Shown in pieces: positions 30,001-38,900 of a stretch of DNA of 51,950 nt (position 1 is the stretch's first letter; every line of letters starts with the position of its first letter). Position numbers and translations under genes: made by a program. The stretch is taken from NCBI GenBank assembly GCA_937921775.1, contig CAKZUK010000214.1, forward strand, positions 1 through 51,950, in the 5' to 3' direction. A model generated the notes under the pieces. The model made no database searches, was not told where the DNA came from, and worked only from the letters and a program-made list of their open reading frames with translations. The stretch comes from an uncultured Saprospiraceae bacterium. GTDB lineage: Bacteria > Bacteroidota > Bacteroidia > Chitinophagales > Saprospiraceae.

Positions 30001-32551
30001 AAGTTCCAGAAATACTAATCGCAGTAGCTGGTTCTGTTAAAGTAACGCTTGTTTGATTGATACACCCGTTCATATCAGTCACGACAACAATGCAAGGCGC
30101 TGCCGGTAAACCTGTTGCTTCTTGAGTCGTCTGACCATCACACCACAGGTAGGTAAATCCTCCTGCTCCTCCTGATGCGTTTACAATTGCAGTACCATCA
30201 CTTTGTCCGATACAGTTTACATCTGTTTGACCTGTACTTAAAACAATAGCCGTGGGTTGAGTAGGCGTTACCGTAGCTGTTGAGGTACAACCATTTGCAT
30301 CCGTCACCACAACAGCACATGGCGTTGCAGATAAATTAGTTGCAGTTTGAGTGGTTTGGCTATTACACCATAGGTAGCTATAACCTCCTGCTCCTCCTGA
30401 TGGAGTTACAGTTGCTGAACCATCACTTCCACCTTCACAAGAAACATTGTTTTGTGAAGTCGACAGTGTCATCCCAGGTGATTCTGTTAAATCAACACAG
30501 GACTCTATAGTACAATTATTTGCATCAGTGACAACTACACAACATTGTCCAGCAATTAAGTTTGATGCCGTTGCTGTTGTTTCACCATTACACCATAAAT
30601 AAGTATACCCGGGAGTTCCTCCACCTACTGTTACTGTTCCGCTACCGGTATTGGCTCCATTACAATCAACGTTTACTTGAGTCGTGGAAGCGGTCATTGC
30701 TGTAGGTGTAGTTATGTCTACACAAATTTCTTCTGTACAGTTACTCGCATCGGTAACCGTTACACAGCATTGACCAACAGCGAGGCCAGTTGCCATTGCT
30801 GTCGTTTGTCCGTTGCACCAAGCGTAGCTGTATCCGGTTGTTCCTCCGGATGCAGTTACCGTTGCAGTTCCGTTTGTGTCACCATCACAGCTTCCATTCG
30901 TTTGTGCTGTAGATAATGTCAGATCAGTTGGTTCTTCTATTGTTATTGTTTCTATGGAAGTACAACCGTTAGCATTTGCTGTAACTGTCACCATGTACAC
31001 ACCATCTGAGAGACCAGTTGCGGTATTTGTAAGACTTACATTAGGCATCCAATTGTATGTAAATGGGCCTATTGTTGAATTATCAACTGTAATCGTTGCA
31101 GTTCCATTTGTTTCACCATTACAAGCAATATCAGTGCTGACTACAGTTGTCATTGGAGTTTCACTACTTGGCGTTACTACCACACAATCTTGTGCTGTAC
31201 AACTAACCGTTCCCTGAGTAGCAGTTGTATATTCCATTGTTGATGTGAGGCAATAAGTACCTACAGCACAAACCTGAATAAAAGGTGAAGTTGGGTCGTC
31301 ACAAATATCTCCATCTGAAGTTGTCCATAAGAATGAATCTCCTTCTGAACCAAATCCATCTAAAAATAATGGATTTGAAAGATCACATCCTAGTACACCT
31401 CCTCCAGCAATATCTACGCTTGGATTTAGAATAACCATGTTTAAGATGATGGTACTATCGCAGCCTTGAAAACTAGGCCCACATTCAATATTAAAAGTTC
31501 CTTCTATCTCGTAAGGAATTCCACAAACAAAATAATCTTCGTCTTGGCATATTGCGATTTCAATTTCGTATTCCACATCAGGGTTTTCAACTACAGTTAA
31601 AAGTACCGTGCTATCGCAACCTTGAAAGCTTGCTCCATCTAGTGTAACAGAATAGAATCCTGCGGGATAGCCCACTCCATCGCTTGGATAGATAAATTCC
31701 TCTCCTTCGCAGTAATAACCAACATCATTTGTTGGAGGTATAGGAGCTACATTAACGGTAATACAAAGTAGATCAGTATCATGACAATCGTTTTCAGCGA
31801 CTACACAAATTTGACCAGAAGTCGTTGTATTTGGGAAATCAATTGTCACTTCGTTACCAGGTGAGGTTTGATTTACGGTCCAGCCTGCAGGAACCGTCCA
31901 TACGTAATCAATCGCAGAAAAAATTTCAGGAATAGAGTAGGTAATTCCGCTTGCTCCAGCACAGATACTGAGCGGTCCTGTAATAACAGAGGGATTGATT
32001 AAATCCGGCAGCGCCGTGGCATCAAATGGAGTAACATCAATCGAATACTCACACATATCTCCAGAACAACCGTCGATAAATAAGTAGTATACATTACCAA
32101 CTATAAAGTTATTACTGGTTAGGTTAATTGGCCCTGTAGAGCAAGCGGTTTGGCAAGCTCCGGGAACTACTGCCCCTGGACCTGATTCACAGTCGTCATA
32201 AATCCCTGCTTGAATTCCCTGGAAACCACCTGGTACACCTGGACAATTAAAAGGATTGACTGTAATAGTAATGGTGGTATAAGCTGCTACAAAAGCCAAC
32301 CATTCCATATTATTAGGTACTCCATTTCCATTACAAAGAGAGCCTGGCCAAGTTACGTTGGTGGTACTAAGTTGGCCACAATAACCATTGATTTCGCCGT
32401 TGCAAAAAGAAACAGCCTCACAGCTTGTAGGCCCTGGAGGAGCTGGATAATCCGATCCATTAGGATTTGAGCATTGTGCAAATCCTGTTTGGCTGGCAAA
32501 CGATGAAATAGTAAGTAAAATAATCAGGTAGCGTAAAAGTTTCGGTCCCAT
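24026..32551 (-). CDS. Giant SprB-repeat surface adhesin with CHU_C tail (2841 aa)
   Basis: A probable gliding or adhesion protein exported by T9SS and anchored at the surface. A signal peptide (YLIILLTISSFASQTGFAQ) is followed by an N-terminal Cys-rich module (about 27-175, with GVPNNMEWLAF and NVYYLFIDGCSGDMCEYSI) shared with the next two genes upstream. Then come an Ig-like domain and two GCDST modules, followed by 29 SprB-type repeats of about 75 residues by my count (consensus C-N-G-x-x-D-G-S-I-x-L, then GGTxPYTYxW, then GxYxVxVTDANGC). The stalk ends in a pre-tail Ig-like module (IEIQLGDSISLEAQLN) and CHU_C (VYIPNAFSPNGDG to YKGDVSLMR). Repeats 2-5 carry an extra Cys pair, and repeats 6-25 strictly alternate between two subtypes. 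The order of repeats matches the neighbouring 3195-aa protein. The ATG at 32551 is chosen for its position before the signal peptide. The ligand is unknown. Confidence 0.95.
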   Translation of the reverse strand: MGPKLLRYLIILLTISSFASQTGFAQCSNPNGSDYPAPPGPTSCEAVSFCNGEINGYCGQLSTTNVTWPGSLCNGNGVPNNMEWLAFVAAYTTITITVNPFNCPGVPGGFQGIQAGIYDDCESGPGAVVPGACQTACSTGPINLTSNNFIVGNVYYLFIDGCSGDMCEYSIDVTPFDATALPDLINPSVITGPLSICAGASGITYSIPEIFSAIDYVWTVPAGWTVNQTSPGNEVTIDFPNTTTSGQICVVAENDCHDTDLLCITVNVAPIPPTNDVGYYCEGEEFIYPSDGVGYPAGFYSVTLDGASFQGCDSTVLLTVVENPDVEYEIEIAICQDEDYFVCGIPYEIEGTFNIECGPSFQGCDSTIILNMVILNPSVDIAGGGVLGCDLSNPLFLDGFGSEGDSFLWTTSDGDICDDPTSPFIQVCAVGTYCLTSTMEYTTATQGTVSCTAQDCVVVTPSSETPMTTVVSTDIACNGETNGTATITVDNSTIGPFTYNWMPNVSLTNTATGLSDGVYMVTVTANANGCTSIETITIEEPTDLTLSTAQTNGSCDGDTNGTATVTASGGTTGYSYAWCNGQTTAMATGLAVGQCCVTVTDASNCTEEICVDITTPTAMTASTTQVNVDCNGANTGSGTVTVGGGTPGYTYLWCNGETTATASNLIAGQCCVVVTDANNCTIESCVDLTESPGMTLSTSQNNVSCEGGSDGSATVTPSGGAGGYSYLWCNSQTTQTATNLSATPCAVVVTDANGCTSTATVTPTQPTAIVLSTGQTDVNCIGQSDGTAIVNASGGAGGFTYLWCDGQTTQEATGLPAAPCIVVVTDMNGCINQTSVTLTEPATAISISGTSVDAACGNNNGSISITVSGGTAGYTYQWTPSGGAVEDPTGLGPGTYTVVVTDANTCTETFSIDVNVPSGLTLSNTATDVSCNGGADGSIDLAVNGGSPPVTYLWDNGAGTVEDPTGLEAGTYNVTVTDGAGCEFVSSAVVGEPDAITASASSSQATCGDDNGSISIIVNGGTGPFNYVWTPGGSTDQNPTGLTPANYSVLITDANACTGTTSVEVTAPDPILLTITPADANCNGLADGSIDLEVSGGTAGYSYAWTGTTSISQDPIGLAAGNYEVTVTDVDNCTMVINTVIGEPTPIVVAFTTTETICGEDNGTANVTVNGGSAPYSYAWNNGGGNTPNTTDLEAISYEVTVTDNNGCSVIETIDISEIEAMDLSISANDANCNGGMDGNIDLEVINGTGPFTYIWTNTVSTDQDPVGLSTNNYSVVVTDLNGCTETIDIDIDEPTEIEITGTAQDAVCGDNNGAISINVNGGAGGYTYVWSPTGDLVEDPAGLGPGTYSVVVTDANNCTATFSIDVETPSGLALSAVPEPTACNGSSTGLIDLDVTGGTGPFQYIWDNGEITEDINDLAAGIYCVTVTDNTNCTIVLCETIDEPAAIEITGNAFDALCGEANGSIAISVNGGTGDYDYLWTPSGSTDQNPTGLAVDNYSVLVTDDNGCTGTFEITVDTPADLESSAVGVDVSCFGGNDGSVDITVIGGTSPYTYAWSNGSTNEDPNDFEEGAVTGTVTDANGCTTEIALVLGQATELSASGTSTEETCGESNGSISITAIGGTAPYTYIWATGLPDAPDQLNLSIGTYCLDVVDANDCIFNICVDVITPNALTLNATPTDANCFGSSDGNIDLEVMGGVTPYTYDWTTTPWNGQDLSDIPMGTYTVIVTDATLCTASLTQVIGEPTLIEVSDISTPAVCGQNNGTSDITATGGVAPYTYLWSNGSVEEDPNNFGSGNYICTVTDANACTATHEVSVVPPNGPMLSVTPSNASCFDGTDGAADLQITGGTTPFTYAWDFGGIVTEDIAGLPAGNYTVIVTDNDGCTYTASTLIQEPEVITINGNATDETCNASNGTITISVAGGTGPYTYLWTPSGSTDQNPIDLLATDHTVVVTDVNGCTGTEIIIVDAPNALTGDVTPSNISCDGGSDGTIAANISGGVFPYSYQWSPMGGTDQTASGLPVGSYTLVVTDGAGCEYTLTEILTAPAALDVNGTSLDATCGEVNGSIDLTVEGGIAPYEFEWLSGLPSTEDQLAVGAGSYTCIVTDANDCSTTYEINVNTPNMLLANALTTDVSCNSGSDGTASVTPSGGVGPFTYLWMPGGSTDQNPIGLSAGTYTVAVTDATNCTVTATALISEPTAISISDITTPAICGDNNGTADITVTGGTSPYTFLWSTGSMDEDPDDFGAGSYNVIVSDANGCTEIHAISIDAPGAPDVSLSPADASCNGDADGGINVTVTDGIPPFTYSWSTGDVTEDLTSVIAGDYVLTITDFDGCTTIYNETVGQPAELTASSLGPNNVSCNGGSNGSISLDVLGGTMPYSFDWDNGAADVQDPNNLVAGTYNVTVTDANGCTALSSAILTEPEALDLTAIPTDANCNNGVDGSIDLNVTGGTGAYTFAWSNTSTNEDPINLGAGNYVVVVTDDNACTESTSAVVAEPDPVLVTVTDESDFGGFNLSCANSEDGFAEVQATGGFSPFTYAWDNGTTGPMSSDLGGGAYAVIATDNNGCTGTTSVSLVGPEDLTVSAMISDVSCYGDNDGAIIVDDISGGTGPFLYALDGGDFTTSSLFGNLLGANYDLTIQDANGCESTQTVQIVEPSELVVFLGDDIEIQLGDSISLEAQLNVDTSFLQQWGWTRGLAFRDNCNFCLERWVYPFDSGVYEFLAIDENGCVDVEELSILVKKDRPVYIPNAFSPNGDGNNDYFQIYLGAGATNVKTFKVFNRWGEIVYELSDFFLMAPDEGWDGMFKGDLMNPAVFVFYAEVAFLDGHVEVYKGDVSLMR
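24570..31155 (-). repeat. 29-copy SprB repeat array (about 227 bp per unit)
   Basis: Counted from the translated protein: one divergent repeat, four Cys-pair repeats with a WCNGQTT-like core (about 30015-30922), twenty repeats alternating between a CGxxNG type and a CxGxxDG type (about 25497-30015), and four final repeats without clear alternation. Boundaries are approximate. Units are diverged in sequence, not identical copies. Confidence 0.85.
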
Positions 32552-32989
32552 TAAAGGAGTAATTTTTATTGGTCAATGAAATTTTATAGATGCACATTCC
32601 TATTAAACATAAAGGGTATATGAATCGATAAAATGTAAATTTATTAAAGTTGATATTTTTTATTTAGTAGCATATTTTCATGTCAAACAGATCATATTTA
32701 TGACATCTACTGCGTAAACAGTACTCATTTAGGTGATTCTATGACAGGATAAAAAATGCAAAACAACGAGTAAAACGCATTGTTTTAGAGAAAAAAATTA
32801 AAATTTGTTTTTTAAAAGGTAGGATCGAATAACAGACACAATTTAGTGCTTTTTTTATAAACGAACAAACAGAAATTCTCAAAGAGAAGGATCTTTATCA
32901 TTTGGTAATTTCTTTTACAAAACCAAAAAAAAACCGCCATACCTGATGAATCAAGTATGGCGGTTTTAATATTTCAATAAGTTCGTTGC
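32552..32989 (-). promoter_or_regulatory. Intergenic region upstream of the 2841-aa SprB gene
   Basis: This AT-rich stretch holds the terminator of the upstream gene (32930-32967) and presumably the promoter of the 2841-aa gene. About 130-160 bp before the start codon, ATGTCA (32680-32685) pairs with TGACAT (32701-32706), with AGTAG (32666-32670) and CTACT (32707-32711) extending the stem past a bulge. A second small hairpin, TACTG/CAGTA, lies at 32708-32723. I found no consensus TAnnTTTG box and no open reading frame of note. Confidence 0.3.
32930..32967 (-). terminator. Intrinsic terminator of the 3195-aa SprB-repeat gene
   Basis: A 17-bp stem, AAAACCGCCATACCTGA (32930-32946) and TCAAGTATGGCGGTTTT (32951-32967), has one position that is a G-U wobble in the minus-strand transcript, a 4-base loop and a long following T run. 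It lies 23 bp past the stop codon. Confidence 0.92.
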
Positions 32990-35900
32990 CTATTTGAGCA
33001 AGGTTACATCACCTTGTAATATTTCAACGCGCCCATCTTTAAATTCGACTTCTGCGTAGAAGACAAATACAGCTTGATTCATCAATTGGCCTTTAAACAT
33101 ACCATCCCAACCATTGTCTGGATCATTCGCAAAGAAGTTGCTTAACTCGTAAACAATTTCTCCCCAACGGTTGTAAATCTTAAAGGTCTTTACTCGTTCT
33201 AATTCCTGACCAGACTGAATATAGAATATATCATTATTACCATCTCCGTTTGGACTAAAAGCATTTGGAATAAATACTTTACGATCTTTTTTGACGGTTA
33301 TTAACTTTTGAGCTATTCCTACACAACCTGAAGTATCTATTACTAGGAATTCATACAAGGTAGTTTCTAATGGATTAATCTCTCTTACTTGATCAAATCT
33401 AGTTGTATCATTTTCTGAGAAGAATCGTCCTTGTGTCCACTCCCAATGTTGCAATGAACTAGAATCAACTCCGATATTTACAATAGCTTCAATATCAAAA
33501 GGTAGATCACCTAATTGAATTTCAATATCACTACCAAGACTTACCACTACTTCAGAAGGCTCCATTACCGTTACGCTTTCAGTATTAGTACAGCCATTAG
33601 CATCTTGAATAGTGATTTCGTATTCACCACCTTCAAGGCTTCCAAACAAACCGGTACCAATAAAGTCTTCGTCGTCTACTGCATACTGATAAGGAGGTGT
33701 TCCTCCTTCAATACCAGATACAAATATTGCCCCATCGTTATCTCCGAAACAGCTAGCATCTTCTACTCTAAAATCAACAGTAACTCCTAAAGGCGCTTCA
33801 AGACTTACCTGACTTGTTCCGCTACAACCATTAGCATCTGTTACGATTACTGAGTAGGTTCCAGCAGCAACACCAGATAAGGTTGCATCAGTACTTCCGT
33901 TGTCCCAAGAATAAGTGTATGGTGCTAAACCTCCAGCAACAGCGATTTCAGCCGATCCATCTTCAGATGTTTCACAACTCAAGTTGAAGCCACCGTAAGA
34001 AGAAACATTCGCAATTACAACATCTACATCAGCTGGTTCGTCTACTGCTATACTCAATGTACCAGTACAACCATTTCCATCTGTTACAAGTACAACATAG
34101 TTTCCAGCAGAAAGTCCAGTTGGATCTTCATCTGTAGCCGTGTTGCTCCATGCAAAAGTATATGGAGTTGTTCCTCCTAAAACTGTCAAGTCAATACTTC
34201 CATCAGATCCACCACCACATAAGGTTGAAATCGGATCTGCAGACAATGCCAGTTCGTTAGGCTCTGTTAGAATAACAGACTCTGTAGCAGTACAGCCATT
34301 TGCATCTGTTACAACAACTGAGTTGGTTCCTGCTACCAAGGACTGAGGATCAGCAGTAGTTTCTCCACTTGGAGTCCATAGGTAAGTATAAGGTCCTGTT
34401 CCACCTGCCACGTTTAAGCTGGCGTCACCATTATTATCACCATTACAACTTACATCTGTTTGGCCAAGTACATCTGCTGTAAGCACTGGTGGCTCACCTA
34501 CAGTTGCAGACACTACAGTAGGACAACCTACATTATCTAGAATCGTCAATACATAATCTCCAGCAGGAACTCCTGACAAGTTTTGTGATGTGCTACCATT
34601 ATCCCATGAGTATGAGAACGGCGGTAATCCTCCTGTAATCGAAATATTCACTCCTCCATCAGAATCACCATTACAACTTGTGTTAAACGCAGTTGGTGTA
34701 GCATCCGGTTGATTTGGAGAACCAATAGATACTCCATCCGTTCCAGTGCAACCATTTGCATCTGTTATGACAACAGTATGAGAACCTGCAGCGAAGTCCG
34801 TTGGATCTTCATCTGTAGAACCTGTGCTCCACAAGTATGTATAAGGAGGAGTACCTCCGACAACTGTAATATCAGCTGTACCATTATCTTCTCCACACAA
34901 TGCATCTGTGGTAGTATTTGTAATTTGAATCTCATCAGGTTGTCCGATTGCAACCGGAGAACTTACGCTACAACCAGTAGCATCATCTGTCACAACAACA
35001 GTATAATTACCTGCTGTCAAACCTGTTGGATTTTGATCAATGATAGCACCTGGCATCCATAAATATGAGAATGGGCCAGTTCCTCCAGAAGCTGCAGCTG
35101 TAGCTGAACCAGATGCTTCATCAAAACAAAGTGCATCAGATCCAGTAGCATTAACTGCTAACATATCTGGTGTGTTGACATCAACATTTATTTCAGTCGT
35201 ACAACCATTTGCATCTGTAATTTCACAAGTATAAGTACCTGCACCAAGGTTTGTTGGATCTGGTTGATCCGGTAGTGCTGGTGTCCAGTTGTAAATATAT
35301 CCGCCTACTCCACCTGTTGTGGTTAGTGTAATCGTACCATTTGTTTCACCACAGGTTGCTTCTGTTGAAGCACTTGTAACTTCTAATGCTGGTGGCGCTG
35401 TCAGTATTTCTGATAATGTAAAAATACATCCATCAGCATCTGTCACCTCTAAGTCGTAATTACCTACTGGTAAGTTAGAAGCTGTTTCATCTGAACTAAC
35501 ATCTGGTGTCCAGCTGTAAGTATAAGGTCCGTTACCTCCAGTAATATTTGCGGTGATTGATCCATCAGATCCGCCATCACAACTTACATTAGAAGGTGTA
35601 ATTGTTCCACCTAATTGGTTTGGTGCATCCACTGCGATTAGCAATGTACCTGTACAACCATTGGCATCTGTTACAACAACAGTGTGATCCACTGCTGCTA
35701 GACCTGTTGGGTTAGGATCAGTTGATCCACTTGGAGTCCATGCATATTGGTATGGTTCTGTCCCTCCTGAAACGGAAGTAGTAATAGTACCATTAGAAAG
35801 ATTACAAGTTTCGTCTGTTGCGTTACCAGTAACAACAATTACATCTGGTTCTGCAATCAATGTTGAAGCAGTGTAAGTACAATCGTCATTATCTGTTACA

Positions 35901-38900
35901 GTAACGGTATAGTTACCTGAAGGTAAATTTGCGATATCTTCTGTTATCTCTCCTCCAAAACTCCATGCATAAGTAAATGGCCCTGCACCTCCTGTAATAG
36001 TCAAGTTAGCTGCTCCATCTGAGAAACCAAAGCAACTTGCATCATTAGGAACGATACTTAACATTGGTCCGTTAGGTGGTACCACTGAAACTTCGTGTGT
36101 ACCTGTACAATCATTTGCATCTGTAACAGTTAGAATATAATTACCAGAAGCAAAGTCAATAGGATCTTCCTCCGTCGAACCACTACTCCATAAATAAGTG
36201 TATGGTGGAATACCTCCTGTAACTGTAACATCAGAAGCTCCATTATTTTGACCACAAACAGCTGGAGTACTAATATCAGTAACCTCAATAACTGTCGGTT
36301 CTCCAATAATTTCCGTTACTGTTGTACTACAAAGTGTAGCATCCGTTACTACAACGGTATAGGTCCCAGCAGGAATATCAATTAAGTCTTCTCCATTCCA
36401 ACCTCCAGTCCAAGCTTGTGTATATGGTGCTACACCACCTGTGATTGTTAAATTAATTGATCCGTCTGATGATCCAAAACAATTTGCGTCAGTAACGACA
36501 GTTGCTAAAGTCAAAGCATTAGGAGTCGTCACATCAATACAGTCCGTAAAAATACAACCATTAGCATCTACTATATCAACACAATAATTTCCAATAGTAA
36601 GGTCTGTTGGGTTTGGTGTATCAGGTAAAGTTGGTGTCCAGTTATAAGTATATGGTGCAGTTCCTCCGTTTACTGTTAAAGAAATTGAACCGTTAGATTC
36701 ACCACAAGTTTCGTCTGTAGTTGTGCTTGACATACTAATTGCCTCAGGTTCTGTCAACATTAAACTTACTTCTGCAGTACAACCATTAAAGTCAGTTACT
36801 GTTCCTGTTACAGGACCAGCCATAAAGTTGGTTGGATCAGCATCGGTTGAACCATTACTCCATACATAAGTGTATGGTGTTGTACCCCCTTGTGCTGTAA
36901 TATCAACTGCACCATCAGTTCCTTCGAAGCAGCTAACATTTGTGCTAGTTGCAGAAGCCGTTAATTCAGGAGCAGAAGTTACAGCAATAGCAAATGTTTC
37001 AGAACAACCCAAAGCATCTGTCACTACGACAGTGTGATCGATTGCATCAAGTCCTGTTGGGTTTTGTTCAACACTTCCACTTGGTGACCATAGGTAAGTA
37101 TAATCTCCTGTACCTCCTCCAACAGTCAGAGAAACTGAACCGTTAGATTCACCACAAGTTGCTTGTAATTCGTTACCAGATATTACAATAGCATCTGGTT
37201 GATTGATAATAGCTGTTGTTTGAATAGTACAACCCGTATCATCATCCGTTACGACAACATCGTAAGATCCAGCTGGAAGACCAGTAACTTCAGGAGTTAT
37301 CTCGCCAGTTCCAATATCCCATAAGTATGAGAATGGACCGACACCACCTTCTACTGTAACAGAAGCAATACCCGTTACATCTCCAAAGCAATCAACATCA
37401 GTAGTAGCAGCTGTTAATGCCAATCCATCAGGAGTTTCAACATCAAAACATTCTGTCATTACACAACCATTATCATCTGTTACGTCCACACAGTAAGTTC
37501 CAGGCCCCAAATCAGTAGGATTTGGTTCAGTACTTGGTGTTCCTGTCCAGGTATAAGTATAGGGAGCAGTTCCTCCAGTCGCAGAGATAGAAGCAGTACC
37601 ATTCGTTTCACCACAAGTTGCATTTGTTGTACTTCCTGTGATTGAGATAGCGATTGGTTCACCTACCATTATACTCGTAGTTTCTGTACAGTTGTTTGCA
37701 TCTGTGATTTCTACACTATAGTCACCGGCAGTAAGACCCGTAGGATCTTGATCAATAGAACCTCCAGTCCATACATAAGTAAAAGGAGCAGTTCCTCCAT
37801 TCACTTCTAAATCAATTGTTCCATCGGCTCCTTCAAAACAAGAAGTCATAGTTGCGCTCACATTAAGTGTGATTGCTGGCGGAGTTGTTACCTCTACTGT
37901 TTCGATAACGGTACAACCGTTGCCGTCTGTTACAGTTACGATAATTGTTCCTGGCTCTAGACCTGTAGGATTGTCAGAAGTATCTCCGTTACTCCACAAG
38001 TATTCATAAGGGTCAGTACCACCTACTACCGTTAAACTAACACCTCCATTATCATTTCCACAAGTAGCTTGTTGAACTAGGTTAACTGCGACGATTTGAG
38101 TTGGCTCTGCAATTACCACCTGAGTAGTAACTGAACATCCTGTATCGTCGGTAACAACTACATTATAAGTATCTGCTGGTAAACCACTTGGATCTGGTAC
38201 TGGTCCTGCATTATCCCAATCATAAGTAAAGGGCGCTACACCACCAGTGACATCCAACAAAATGCTACCATCACTTCCTCCAGCACAATTGACATCTTCT
38301 GAAGTAAAAGCTACTGTTAATTCATTTGGAGTACTAACCGCAATATCAAAGCTAGCAGTACAACCATTCGCATCTACCAAATCAAGTACATAATTACCTG
38401 CTGGTAAACCGTTAATATTTCCATCGGTGTCTCCATTATCCCATAAGTAAGTATATGGTGCGGTTCCTCCTTGTACTACTGTTGAAATAGTACCATCAGA
38501 TTCACCACAAATTTCTTGTGTTGCGTTTCCTGTAATTACAATTTCGTCAGGCTGCGCAACAGCGGCACTTGTTACAAAAGTACAACCATCAGCATCCGAT
38601 ACTGTAACGTTGTAACCATCAGCTGGCAAGTTAGATCCAGTTGGTGAATCCTGAGTAATTAATGGTGAATCCCAATCATATTCATATGGTCCAGTTCCTC
38701 CATTTACTGTTACTGTTACCGTTCCATCACTACCTCCATTACATGAAACATCTGTCCATGTTGCTGCTGCATCCAATCCAGATGGTGTCATTACACCAAT
38801 GGTAACTGTAGCAGTACAACCATTATCATCTGTTACAACTACAGTATAGTTACCTGGTCCAAGGTTTGAAGGATTTTGTACATCTGGTGCCGGATCGTTC

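Noticed and set aside
29736..31217. Plus-strand open frames of 60-113 codons opposite the SprB repeats
   Set aside because: They are antisense shadows that recur with the repeat period and have no protein-like composition or independent start context. The same holds for the plus-strand frames opposite all the other giant genes.
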